This document shows positions 1-6,198 of a DNA stretch of 8,715 bases, piece after piece. Both the position numbers and the translations under genes were made by a program. The notes under the pieces are model-generated. The model did no database searches. It was not told the DNA's origin and saw nothing but the letters and a program-made list of their open reading frames with translations. Position 1 is the first letter of the stretch. Each line of letters starts with the position of its first letter. Source of the DNA: Ramlibacter sp. (GTDB lineage: Bacteria > Pseudomonadota > Gammaproteobacteria > Burkholderiales > Burkholderiaceae); NCBI GenBank assembly GCA_014376915.1, contig JACMQP010000059.1, positions 1-8,715 on the forward strand. Direction: 5' to 3'.

Positions 1-66
1 GAAGCGCTGCTCAAACTCAAGCGCCACATGGTGCGCAACGGCATCAGCAAGGAAGCCTTGCTCTAG
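1..66 (+). CDS. C-terminal end of an unrecognised protein (5' end outside window)
   Basis: An open frame enters at base 1 and ends at TAG 64-66. It gives 21 residues rich in Lys, Arg and Leu, ending in NGISKEALL. The fragment is too short to assign to a family. It lies 9 bp upstream of the start of the exonuclease remnant on the same strand, so the two may have been cotranscribed. That this frame is coding is inferred from its position and its natural-looking codons (ctg, ctc, aag, cgc, ggc). A shadow frame cannot be fully excluded. Confidence 0.5.
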   Translation, partial: EALLKLKRHMVRNGISKEALL

Positions 67-75
67 GGCGCCGGC

Positions 76-429
76 ATGAGTCGGCCTGTTCTCGTCTTCG
101 ACATCGAATCCATCCCCGACATCGGGGGCCTGCGCGCCGCCCGAGAGCAGCGACGCGGAGGTCTATGCGGCCTGGCTGCAGGAACGCAAGGACCGCGGCC
201 AGAGCGATTTCACGCCGCCCCGCCGGCAACGCGTTCTCGCGATCAGTTGCGTGTTCCGCAATACCGAGGGCATCGCGTGCACTCCTTCGTCGACCGCGAC
301 GACGCCAGCGAAGTGGCCGGTCTGACGGAAGCCGAGTGCGAGCAGGAGATCGCGATGGTCAAGGAGACGCTCGCCGGCCTGGCTCGGACTGAGCCGCACT
401 GGGGCGAATACCTGAAGGCATTGGCCTGA
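76..429 (+). pseudogene. Remnant of a predicted PolB-type 3'-5' exonuclease (DNA_pol_B_exo2 family)
   Basis: The first 22 residues (MSRPVLVFDIESIPDIGGLR...) are the typical start of DEDDy-type exonucleases of the DNA_pol_B_exo2 family, with the Exo I acidic pair at D9 and E11. After about base 141 the homologous reading moves to another frame: codons from 149 read SDAEVYAAWLQERKDRGQ and continue to AISCVFRNTEG near 280. That frame stops at TGA 323-325. The C-terminal tail, LTEAECEQEIAMVKETL through HWGEYLKALA, is back in the first frame from 322 to the TGA at 427-429. Family members run about 240-260 residues, as I recall them. Here the head and tail lie only about 40 bases apart, so over 100 residues are missing, including the regions that would carry Exo II and Exo III. 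The protein should be inactive. The continuous 117-residue frame from the ATG is open, but its middle is not family-like. Assembly error could explain single frame changes, but less easily the large deletion. rlmD follows on the same strand 62 bp downstream. Confidence 0.7.
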
Positions 430-491
430 CGCGGTCATCCGGACTCGATCCGAGATCCAATGGCGGCAGCGGCACCTGAGACAATCGGGCC

Positions 492-1901
492 ATGTCAGAA
501 GAGATCGAAATCGAGAAGAAGTCGCTGCCCGAGGGCTGGCTGACGGTGGATGCGCTGGACATCGACGCGCAGGGCGTGGCCCGGCGTCCGGACGGCAAGG
601 TGGTGTTCATCGGAGGCGCACTGCCCTTCGAAGTCGTCAGCGCCAGCGTCAACCGGCGCAAGAACAACTGGGAGCAGGCAACGCTCACGGAGATCCACCG
701 CGAGTCGTCGCAGCGGGTGCGTCCGCGTTGCCCGCATTTCGGCCTGCATCCGGCGGCCTGCGGCGGCTGCAAGATGCAACACCTGCATGAAGGCGCGCAA
801 GTCGCGATCAAGCAGCGGGTGCTGGAGGACAACCTCTGGCACCTGGGCAAAGTGAAGGCGGACAATATCCTGCGGCCGATCGAAGGGCCGGCCTGGGGCT
901 ACCGCTGGCGCGCGCGCTTCTCGGTGCGCCACGTCCACAAAAAGGAAACGGTGCTGGTGGGATTCCACGAGCGCAAGAGCCGCTACGTGGCCGACATCCG
1001 CGAATGCCACGTGGTGCCGCCGCACGTGAGCGACTTGCTGCTGCCGCTGCGCGTGCTGATCGGTTCGATGGATGCCATAGAAACCTGCCCGCAGATCGAA
1101 CTGGCTTGCGGCGACGAAGTCACCGCGCTGGTGCTGCGCCACCTGGAGCCGCTCAGCAGCGGCGACCTGGGCAAGCTGCGGCAGTTCGCAGCCGATCATC
1201 CCGGTGTCCAGTGGTGGCTGCAGTCCAAGGGCCCGGACACGGTGAAGCTGCTCGAGGAGGGCGGGTCTGAGCTGTCCTATGCCTTGCCCGAGTTCGGCAT
1301 CACGATCCCGTTCCGGCCGACCGACTTCACCCAGGTCAATCCCCATATCAACCGGGTGCTGGTGGCGCGGGCGCTCCGCTTGCTGGACGTGCAGCGCGAC
1401 GAACGGGTGATCGACTGGTTCTGCGGCCTCGGCAATTTCTCGCTGCCGCTGGCGACCCGGGCGCGCGCGGTGCTCGGCATCGAAGGCAGCGAGGCACTGG
1501 TCGCGCGCTCGCGCCAGAACTGGGAGCGCAATCGCGCCGGCAGTGGCGGGCGCGGCGAGCTGTGCGCGACCGAGTTCATCGCCCGCAACCTGTTCGAGAT
1601 GACGCCGCAGCTGCTGGCGCGAGACGGCGTGGCGCAAAAGTGGCTGGTCGATCCGCCGCGTGAAGGGGCTTTCGCGCTGGTGAAGGCGCTGGTCGAGCTG
1701 CACCAGCAACCGGAACTGCGCGGCGACTGGCAACCGCCCCAACGCATCGTCTATGTCAGTTGCAACCCGGCGACGCTGGCGCGCGACGCCGACCTGTTGG
1801 TGCACGAGGGGGGCTACATCTGCGCCGCGGCGGGCGTGGTCAACATGTTCCCGCACACTGCCCACGTCGAGAGCATCGCCGTGTTCGAACGCGAGGCCTG
1901 A
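492..1901 (+). CDS. rlmD: 23S rRNA (uracil-1939-C5)-methyltransferase RlmD (RumA)
   Basis: This cytosolic enzyme uses S-adenosylmethionine to methylate C5 of U1939 in 23S rRNA. The protein has 469 residues, close to the E. coli length (about 430). An N-terminal TRAM RNA-binding domain spans roughly residues 10-70. Next come the Fe-S cluster cysteines C80, C90 and C93 (CGGCKMQHL), with the likely fourth at C172 (RECHVV). The SAM-binding loop is [12 protein letters not shown] at 310-321, preceded by FTQVN at 279-283. DPPREGA lies at 387-393. The catalytic nucleophile motif [12 protein letters not shown] puts the attacking Cys at 424. The C-terminal HTAHVES is also typical of RumA-type enzymes. 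The start at 492 is the first ATG that gives a full TRAM domain. No strong Shine-Dalgarno sequence precedes it. RlmD is preferred over RlmC or TrmA because of the Fe-S motif and the length. Confidence 0.95.
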   Translation: MSEEIEIEKKSLPEGWLTVDALDIDAQGVARRPDGKVVFIGGALPFEVVSASVNRRKNNWEQATLTEIHRESSQRVRPRCPHFGLHPAACGGCKMQHLHEGAQVAIKQRVLEDNLWHLGKVKADNILRPIEGPAWGYRWRARFSVRHVHKKETVLVGFHERKSRYVADIRECHVVPPHVSDLLLPLRVLIGSMDAIETCPQIELACGDEVTALVLRHLEPLSSGDLGKLRQFAADHPGVQWWLQSKGPDTVKLLEEGGSELSYALPEFGITIPFRPTDFTQVNPHINRVLVARALRLLDVQRDERVIDWFCGLGNFSLPLATRARAVLGIEGSEALVARSRQNWERNRAGSGGRGELCATEFIARNLFEMTPQLLARDGVAQKWLVDPPREGAFALVKALVELHQQPELRGDWQPPQRIVYVSCNPATLARDADLLVHEGGYICAAAGVVNMFPHTAHVESIAVFEREA

Positions 1902-1920
1902 CCGGGCCGAAAAGCCGGTC
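1900..1920 (+). terminator. Small hairpin overlapping the rlmD stop codon
   Basis: GACCGG at 1900-1905 pairs with CCGGTC at 1915-1920 around a 9-nt loop, and the stem begins inside the rlmD TGA. It shares two bases with the larger hairpin that follows, so the two cannot both form completely. It may be a minor part of the termination region. It lacks a following T-run, so its function is uncertain. Confidence 0.3.
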
Positions 1921-1960
1921 CCAATGACAAGGGGGCCCGAAGGCCCCCTTGTCATTGGGA
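1919..1960. terminator. Perfect 19-bp hairpin between convergent rlmD and yccA (bidirectional terminator)
   Basis: Bases 1919-1937 are the exact reverse complement of 1942-1960, with the 4-nt loop CGAA. The inner stem is G/C-rich (GGGGGCC paired with GGCCCCC) and is flanked within the stem by AA and TT. A terminator read from either strand therefore has its T-rich stretch on the 3' arm (CTTGTCATT). It lies 17 bp after the rlmD stop and 10 bp before the yccA stop, which is where a shared terminator for convergent genes would be. No long U-tract follows either arm. Termination is inferred from position and stem strength. Confidence 0.75.
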
Positions 1961-1970
1961 CGCAGCGTCC

Positions 1971-2660
1971 TCAATCGTCGCCGCTGGTCAGCCCGAGGAT
2001 CGCCAGCAGGCTCTGGAACACGTTGAAGATGTCCAGGTACAGTGCCAGCGTGGCGCTGATGTAGTTGGTCTCGCCGCCGTCGATGATGCGCTTGAGGTCG
2101 TACAGCATGTAAGCGCTGAAGATGCCGATCGCCATGACGCTGATCACCAACATGCCGGCGGAGGAGCCGACGAACACGTTGATGATGCCGCCGATCAGGA
2201 TGGCAAGCATCCCGACAAACAGGAACTTGCCCATACCCGAAAGGTCGCGCTTGATGACGCTCGACAGGCTGGCCATGACGAAGAACACGCCGGCCGTACC
2301 GCCGAACGCCGTCATGATCAGGCCGGAGCCGTTCTTGAAGTGCAGCACCGCCGTCAGCAGCTGCGACAGCATCAATCCCATGAAGAAGGTGAAAGCGAGC
2401 AGCACCGGCACGCCGGCCGCCGAATTCTTGGTCTTCTCGATGGCGAACATGAAGCCGAAGGCCACCCCGAGGAACACCATCAGGCCGAGCCCGCCGGTGA
2501 GGGCGCGCGTCATGCCGGTGGCCACGCCCAGCCACGCGCCAAGCACCGTCGGCACCAGGCTCAGCGCCAGCAGCCAGTAGGTGTTGCGCAACACCTTGTT
2601 GCGCTGTTCGACCGACGTCGCCGTGTAGCCGTAGTCGATGGTCTGGACTTGATCGTTCAT
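1971..2660 (-). CDS. yccA: Bax inhibitor-1 / YccA family inner-membrane protein
   Basis: The 229-residue protein has a short hydrophilic N-terminus (about 25 residues with VEQRNKVLRNTY) followed by about seven hydrophobic helices through to residue 222. This is the size and shape of bacterial UPF0005 proteins. Family features are GFMFAIEKTKNS near 69-80, the central FFMGLMLSQLLTAVL, and the C-terminal LYDLKRIIDGG...NYI...LALYLDIFNVFQSLLAILG, which closely resembles the end of E. coli YccA. YccA binds and is degraded by the FtsH-HflKC protease complex, and BI-1 proteins are thought to act as ion or Ca2+ leak channels. Which role applies here is not visible. The start is fixed by AAGGAGG five bases upstream of the ATG. 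The gene stands alone, convergent with rlmD and divergent from the GlcG-like gene. Confidence 0.92.
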   Translation of the reverse strand: MNDQVQTIDYGYTATSVEQRNKVLRNTYWLLALSLVPTVLGAWLGVATGMTRALTGGLGLMVFLGVAFGFMFAIEKTKNSAAGVPVLLAFTFFMGLMLSQLLTAVLHFKNGSGLIMTAFGGTAGVFFVMASLSSVIKRDLSGMGKFLFVGMLAILIGGIINVFVGSSAGMLVISVMAIGIFSAYMLYDLKRIIDGGETNYISATLALYLDIFNVFQSLLAILGLTSGDD

Positions 2661-2665
2661 TCGAG

Positions 2666-2672
2666 CCTCCTT
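2666..2672 (-). promoter_or_regulatory. Strong ribosome binding site of yccA
   Basis: On the minus strand this reads AAGGAGG, a full anti-Shine-Dalgarno match, five bases before the ATG at 2660. It decides the yccA start. Few other genes in the window have such a clear site. Confidence 0.85.
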
Positions 2673-2685
2673 AGCCGATAAGTCG

Positions 2686-2715
2686 GTTAGATGGATTCAT
2701 TCTAGGTTGGTTCAA
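2686..2715 (-). promoter_or_regulatory. Possible sigma-70 promoter of yccA
   Basis: On the minus strand TTGAAC (2710-2715) and TCTAAC (2686-2691) are 18 bp apart and each matches 4 of 6 consensus bases. They lie in the most A/T-rich part of the 158-bp yccA/GlcG-like divergent region, just upstream of the yccA ribosome binding site. The match is modest, and a chance occurrence is possible. Confidence 0.3.
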
Positions 2716-2818
2716 GGGGTCCGTCGCAAACACCGGCCGCGGCGCGGGCATTCGGCAAGTGCGAGCCGTTATGCTTGGCTGATCCGTCCCCTTTTGCCAC
2801 TTCCCAGCCGTTCCACCG

Positions 2819-3226
2819 ATGAAAACCAAATCCTTTCTCGAATTTGCCGACGTCAAGGCCATTGCGGCAGCCGCCGAAGTTGAGGCCGTCAAGAACCACT
2901 GGGCGGTGACCATTGCCATCGTTGACGACGGCGGCCACCTGCTCTGGCTGCAACGGCTCGACGGCGCGCCGCCGATCTCCGCCCACATCGCGCCGGGCAA
3001 GGCGAACACGGCGGCCGTCGGCCGGCGCGAGAGCAAGGTCTACGAAGACATGATCAACGGCGGCCGAGTGTCGTTTCTGAGCGCGCCAGCGCTCTCCGGT
3101 CTGCTCGAAGGCGGTGTGCCGATCGTCAAGGACGGCAACGTGATCGGCGCCGTGGGCGTGAGCGGCGTCAAGTCCAACGAGGACGCGCAGATCGCCCGCG
3201 CCGGGATCGCCGCACTGGGCATCTAG
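2819..3226 (+). CDS. GlcG/HbpS (DUF336) family protein, possible heme-binding
   Basis: This is a 135-residue soluble protein with no signal peptide and the size of single-domain GlcG/HbpS proteins. Family marks are the N-terminal AIAAAAEVEAVKNHWAVTIAIVDDGG, then HLLWLQRLDGAPP, APGKANTAA near 58-66, and the glycine-rich GGVPIVKDGNVIGAVGVSG at about 97-115. The C-terminal NEDAQIARAGIAAL is also typical. GlcG is encoded with glycolate oxidase in E. coli but has no proven reaction, while Streptomyces HbpS binds heme and iron. No glycolate genes are nearby here. The gene ends 6 bp from the end of convergent hemP and adjoins the iron locus, which weakly favours a heme or iron link. No clear Shine-Dalgarno site or terminator is seen. 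The family call is firm; the function is open. Confidence 0.85.
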   Translation: MKTKSFLEFADVKAIAAAAEVEAVKNHWAVTIAIVDDGGHLLWLQRLDGAPPISAHIAPGKANTAAVGRRESKVYEDMINGGRVSFLSAPALSGLLEGGVPIVKDGNVIGAVGVSGVKSNEDAQIARAGIAALGI

Positions 3227-3232
3227 CGCGGC

Positions 3233-3421
3233 TCACTTGGTCAGGATCAGCTTTCCGAGCCGGGTCGACTGCAGGCGGTAGACCTCGCCGTTGTGGCGGA
3301 TCTCCACCATCCGCTGGCCACGCAGCAGGTCCGAGCTGGCCAGCACCACCGCTTTCGCGACCGCCAGCGTCGGGGCTTCCTCCTGCTGGGGTTGCTTCGC
3401 TGGCGCGGGTCGTCGGTCCAT
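3233..3421 (-). CDS. hemP: Hemin uptake protein HemP
   Basis: HemP is a very small protein found with heme and iron uptake genes. Its molecular role is poorly defined, though in some proteobacteria it acts as an activator of heme receptor expression. The C-terminal 40 residues carry the family pattern: a hydrophobic start and Asp (VLASSDLLRGQR), VEIRHNGEVYRLQSTR, and the near-invariant end GKLILTK. I chose the ATG at 3421, giving 62 residues, the usual family length. The weak AGAGG just before it leaves a very short spacing. The same frame stays open upstream to a GTG at 3610 (125 codons), but that part has no recognisable homology. It probably shares the bfd transcript, 169 bp downstream of bfd. 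No heme receptor gene is adjacent here. Confidence 0.85.
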   Translation of the reverse strand: MDRRPAPAKQPQQEEAPTLAVAKAVVLASSDLLRGQRMVEIRHNGEVYRLQSTRLGKLILTK

Positions 3422-3590
3422 CGCCTCTAGTGCACTTTCGGACCGGTGGCGAAGTCGCGTTTGCGCAGGCCCGCCGATTGCGCTGTCCAGAAGTCGCTGC
3501 CCCTGGGCGTCCATCCGCTGCGGCACCAGCGCGACGTCGCTGAGCATCGCGAGTGACGCCGGAACTTCAACGCCGGCCGTGGTGGCGGGG
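3422..3590 (-). other. Ambiguous stretch between bfd and hemP
   Basis: This 169-bp stretch has no certain gene. Two minus-strand frames look partly coding. One continues into hemP and reads well in its upstream half (VEVPASLAMLSDVALVPQRM). The other ends at TAG 3427-3429, six bases before the hemP ATG, and reads well in its downstream half (SDFWTAQSAGLRKRDFATG, with common codons). It could be an N-terminal extension of hemP, a small frameshifted gene, or an untranslated spacer. I do not recognise a family in either reading. Confidence 0.35.
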
Positions 3591-3809
3591 TCAAGCGAAA
3601 GGGGGTGCACCGCTGCCGTCGCTGTGGCGGATCGCTGCCACTGGCGTCATCGCGCTGCATTGGGCCACCACTTCGCGGGCGCAGCCTTCGCACCGCCCGC
3701 ACTGGGTGGCAACGCCCAGCTCGAACTGGATGCTCTCGAAGTCCATGCCGGCGCGCGCATGGCGCGCAATCTCACGGTCGGAAACACGGCGGCAAACGCA
3801 GACGATCAT
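3591..3809 (-). CDS. bfd: Bacterioferritin-associated ferredoxin Bfd
   Basis: Bfd is a small cytosolic [2Fe-2S] protein that docks on bacterioferritin and delivers electrons through its heme, so that stored ferric iron is reduced and released. The protein has 72 residues. It opens with MIVCVCRRVSDREI and carries the ligand cysteines C4, C6, C37 and C40 (CVC, then CGRC), the classic Bfd arrangement. Two extra cysteines are at C43 and C51. The tail after residue 52 is not conserved. The ATG at 3809 gives the expected N-terminus but has no good Shine-Dalgarno site. The gene is the first of a likely bfd-hemP transcript read from a Fur-controlled promoter. Its partner bfr lies about 2.4 kb away beyond feoB, on the same strand. 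Expression should rise under iron starvation. Confidence 0.93.
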   Translation of the reverse strand: MIVCVCRRVSDREIARHARAGMDFESIQFELGVATQCGRCEGCAREVVAQCSAMTPVAAIRHSDGSGAPPFA

Positions 3810-3848
3810 GGTGAAAGAGATGAAAATTGTTGGTGAATGGGCACCTTA

Positions 3849-3878
3849 ATTATAAATGCGAATCGATCGCATTTGCAA
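3849..3878 (-). promoter_or_regulatory. Sigma-70 promoter of bfd-hemP
   Basis: On the minus strand a perfect TATAAT (3849-3854) follows TTGCAA (3873-3878, 4/6) at an 18-bp spacing. Transcription would begin near 3842, leaving a leader of about 33 nt to the bfd ATG. The spacer is filled by the Fur operator, so repressor binding would block RNA polymerase directly. Confidence 0.75.
3854..3874. promoter_or_regulatory. Fur operator in the bfd promoter
   Basis: AAATGCGA and TCGCATTT form a perfect 8-bp inverted repeat around a 5-bp centre (ATCGA). It resembles the Fur-box form TGCGAAT-N-ATTCGCA seen in beta- and gammaproteobacteria. It sits exactly between the -35 and -10 of the bfd promoter. A weaker overlapping half-site, AATCATT, follows at 3877-3883. 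Iron-loaded Fur is expected to repress here; the regulator assignment rests on motif resemblance and gene context. Confidence 0.75.
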
Positions 3879-3906
3879 TCATTGGAGAACCAGCATTCAA
3901 CAGTCC

Positions 3907-3920
3907 TTGAGGTTGATCAA
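3907..3920. promoter_or_regulatory. FNR/Anr-type binding site
   Basis: TTGAG-GTTG-ATCAA matches the FNR consensus TTGAT-N4-ATCAA at 9 of 10 defined positions. It lies between the two Fur-like sites in the bfd/feoA divergent region. Its centre (3913.5) is 71-72 bp upstream of the predicted bfd transcription start, a spacing typical of class I activation, and about 54 bp upstream of the predicted feoA start. E. coli feoABC is FNR-activated, which supports the idea. The target promoter is uncertain. Confidence 0.55.
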
Positions 3921-3955
3921 GCCCGGTGCGCTGTTCAGCAGGGTCGGTCCTGAAT

Positions 3956-3961
3956 TAGAAT
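3956..3961 (+). promoter_or_regulatory. Putative -10 element of feoA-feoB
   Basis: TAGAAT matches TATAAT at 5 of 6 bases and lies 27 bp before the feoA ATG. No good -35 is found 16-18 bp upstream, which would suit a promoter that needs an activator. The element is partly covered by the second Fur-like site. Confidence 0.45.
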
Positions 3962-3977
3962 GCGAACAATTCGTATC
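3958..3977. promoter_or_regulatory. Fur-like operator in front of feoA
   Basis: ATGCGAA and TTCGTAT form an imperfect inverted repeat (6 of 7 positions) around CAA. It shares the ATGCGAA half-site with the operator at 3854-3874. It overlaps the putative -10 and ends 11 bp before the feoA ATG, so bound Fur would block initiation. Confidence 0.6.
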
Positions 3978-3988
3978 CAGAACAGCGC

Positions 3989-4327
3989 ATGACTGCCCGC
4001 CTTCCCAGCCCCGCTACGCCAACGGCCATAGGTCCCGCGGCGCAGGGGCGCGCGTCCTCGGCCGAGACGCACTGGCTGCACCAGGCGCCTCCCGGTCAGC
4101 CGTTTTCGGTACTCCGGGTGCTGGCCGACCCTTCAGTGCCCGAGCGCGACCGCCAGCTCGAGGACATCGGCTTCTGTGCCGGCGAGCGGGTGATGGTCCT
4201 GGCACGCGGCTTTCCTGGCGGTGATCCGCTGGTGGTCCGCATCGGGCAGTCGACGTTCGCGCTGCGCGGCGCCGAGGCAGCGTGCGTGGAGATCGAGCCG
4301 CTCGCATCTGCGGCGGCGTCGCCATGA
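3989..4327 (+). CDS. feoA: Ferrous iron transport protein FeoA
   Basis: FeoA is a small cytosolic SH3-like protein needed with FeoB for ferrous iron uptake. The FeoA domain covers about residues 36-103. It includes PFSVLRVLADP, then ERDRQLEDIGFCAGERVMVL, corresponding to the family's R-x-LxxLGhxpG-xhxV pattern, and GGDPLVVRIGQSTFALRGAEA before VEIEP. The protein is 112 residues against about 75 for E. coli FeoA, because of an Ala/Pro-rich N-terminal extension of about 35 residues. I kept the ATG at 3989 because no later ATG precedes the domain. The start follows the Fur-like site by 11 bp and lacks a clear Shine-Dalgarno site. The stop codon overlaps the feoB start as ATGA. Confidence 0.92.
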   Translation: MTARLPSPATPTAIGPAAQGRASSAETHWLHQAPPGQPFSVLRVLADPSVPERDRQLEDIGFCAGERVMVLARGFPGGDPLVVRIGQSTFALRGAEAACVEIEPLASAAASP

Positions 4328-6198
4328 CCGAGGCTGTCATCCACTTCCATCCCGCCGGCTGGCTGGCTGCGCTGGTCGGCAACCCGAACGCCGGCAAGAC
4401 CGCGCTGTTCAACCGGCTGACCGGCAGCAACCAGAAGGTCGCCAACTACGCGGGCGTCACCATCGAGCGCAAGGAAGGGCGGTTGCAACTAGCTTCGGGC
4501 AAAACGGTGCGGATCCTCGACCTGCCGGGCACTTACAGCCTCCATCCCCGTTCCCCCGACGAGCGGATCACCTGCGAGGTGCTACTCGGTCGCGCCAGCG
4601 GCGAGAAGCGGCCCGACCTAGTCGTGTGCGTGCTGGATGCGACCAACCTGCGGCGCGGCCTGCGGCTGGTGCTGGGCGTGAAGCGCATGGGGCTGCCTTG
4701 CGTCGTCGCTCTCAACATGGCCGACCTGGCGGCAGGCCGCGGCCTGCACATCGACGCGGATGCGCTGGCCCGCGAACTCGGGGTGCCGGTCGTCAGCACC
4801 GTGGCCGTGCAGGGCGAGGGCGATGCGGCCCTGCGGGCTTTGCTTGATCGCGCGGAGTCGTGGCAGCGGCCGGTGGCCCCGGAGTCGGAAGTCCAAGATG
4901 TGGCCGATCACGAGGCGGTGCGCGCGATCCTGCAGCGGCTCGGCCTGGACGAAGTCGCGCCGCACCTGCCGAGCGACCGCATCGACCGCGTCGTGCTGCA
5001 TCCGGTGGTCGGCCCGCTGCTGCTGGCCGTGTTGTTGTTCCTCGTTTTCCAGGCGGTGTTCGCTTGGTCGGGGCCGCCGATGGATGCCATCAAGGCCGGC
5101 ACGGCCGCGCTCGGACGCCTGGTCGAAAGCGCCGTGCCGCCCGGGCGGCTGCAAAGTTTCCTCTCCGATGGCCTCATCGCCGGCGTCGGTGGCGTGCTGG
5201 CGTTCCTGCCGCAGATCCTGATCCTGTTCTTCTTTATTCTGGTGCTCGAGGAATCGGGCTACCTGCCGCGCGCCGCCTTCCTGCTGGACCGCATCATGGG
5301 CGGGGTGGGGCTGTCGGGCCGCTCGTTCATTCCTCTGCTGTCCAGCTTCGCCTGCGCCATTCCCGGGATCATGGCGACGCGCACGATCAGCAATCCGCGC
5401 GACCGGCTGGTGACGATCATGATCGCGCCGCTGATGACGTGCTCGGCCCGGCTGCCGGTTTACGCGCTCCTGATCGGCGCGTTCATTCCGCATCGCAGCG
5501 TCGGTGCCGGGATCGACCTGCAGGGACTGGTGCTGTTCGCCCTCTACGCCGCCGGTGTGCTCGGTTCTCTGCTGGTGGCCTGGGTGCTCAAGCGCTTCAC
5601 CGGCCGCGGCCAGGTGCGTACGCTGATGATGGAACTGCCCGCCTACCACTTACCGCGGCTGCGCAACGTGGCGCTCGGGCTGTGGCAGCGCGCCCTCATC
5701 TTCCTGCGCCGGGTCGGCGGGATCATCCTGGTGCTGACGATCGCGTTGTGGTTCCTCGCCAGCTTTCCGCAGCCGCCGGATGGCGCGGTGGGCCCGGCCA
5801 TCGAATACAGCGTGGCCGGCAGGCTGGGCCACGCGCTGGCGGTGGTGCTGGCGCCGATCGGCTTCAACTGGCAGATCAGCATCGCGCTGGTCCCGGGGAT
5901 GGCGGCGCGCGAGGTCGCTGTCGGCGCGTTGGGAACCGTGTATGCGTTATCGGCAACCGGCGCCAACACGGCCGGCGCCCTGACCCCGCTAATCGCGCAG
6001 AGCTGGAGCCTGGCGACGGCGCTGTCGCTGCTGGCGTGGTTTGTCTTCGCGCCGCAGTGCCTGGCCACGCTGGCGACTGTCAAACGGGAAACCGGCGGCT
6101 GGCGCTGGCCGCTGGTGATGGCCGCTTACCTGTTCGCCCTGGCCTACCTGGCCTCGTTCGTCACCTACCGCGCGGCGCTGGCGCTCGGCTGGGGCTGA
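4324..6198 (+). CDS. feoB: Ferrous iron transporter FeoB
   Basis: FeoB is the inner-membrane Fe(II) transporter with an N-terminal G-protein domain. The protein has 624 residues, shorter than E. coli FeoB (773) but complete. G motifs are GNPNAGKT (19-26, G1), Thr46 in AGVTIERKEG (G2), DLPG (66-69, G3) and NMAD (131-134, G4), with VSTVAVQG around 157 as G5. A helical GDI-like linker runs to about 225. About eight membrane helices follow, with the two gate motifs FACAIPGIM (342-350, Cys344) and LMTCSARLPVY (370-380, Cys373). The start is the ATG at 4324, which overlaps the feoA stop as ATGA and implies translational coupling; an upstream in-frame ATG at 4282 would add 14 poorly conserved residues. 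No feoC follows; the next gene is convergent bfr. Confidence 0.96.
   Translation: MTEAVIHFHPAGWLAALVGNPNAGKTALFNRLTGSNQKVANYAGVTIERKEGRLQLASGKTVRILDLPGTYSLHPRSPDERITCEVLLGRASGEKRPDLVVCVLDATNLRRGLRLVLGVKRMGLPCVVALNMADLAAGRGLHIDADALARELGVPVVSTVAVQGEGDAALRALLDRAESWQRPVAPESEVQDVADHEAVRAILQRLGLDEVAPHLPSDRIDRVVLHPVVGPLLLAVLLFLVFQAVFAWSGPPMDAIKAGTAALGRLVESAVPPGRLQSFLSDGLIAGVGGVLAFLPQILILFFFILVLEESGYLPRAAFLLDRIMGGVGLSGRSFIPLLSSFACAIPGIMATRTISNPRDRLVTIMIAPLMTCSARLPVYALLIGAFIPHRSVGAGIDLQGLVLFALYAAGVLGSLLVAWVLKRFTGRGQVRTLMMELPAYHLPRLRNVALGLWQRALIFLRRVGGIILVLTIALWFLASFPQPPDGAVGPAIEYSVAGRLGHALAVVLAPIGFNWQISIALVPGMAAREVAVGALGTVYALSATGANTAGALTPLIAQSWSLATALSLLAWFVFAPQCLATLATVKRETGGWRWPLVMAAYLFALAYLASFVTYRAALALGWG

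Noticed and set aside
495..1955. Long open frame (486 codons) on the minus strand over rlmD
   Set aside because: It is rich in His, Arg, Gln and Ala as expected for the antisense of a GC-rich gene, and it runs through the terminator hairpin. rlmD on the other strand has all family motifs.
2747..2775. Possible promoter for the GlcG-like gene (TATGCT near 2770)
   Set aside because: Only 4 of 6 bases match the -10, and no acceptable -35 lies 16-18 bp upstream.
3291..3836. Open frame of 181 codons on the plus strand opposite hemP and bfd
   Set aside because: It covers the strong Bfd cysteine pattern and HemP on the opposite strand, and has no motif of its own.
4282..4323. Upstream ATG giving feoB 14 more residues
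   Set aside because: The extra residues (Arg/Ala-rich, inside feoA) are not FeoB-like. The ATG at 4324 overlaps the feoA stop as ATGA, a usual coupling arrangement.
4618..5649. Open frame of 343 codons antisense to feoB
   Set aside because: Its composition is typical of an antisense shadow, with no motif, and it lies wholly inside a motif-complete feoB.
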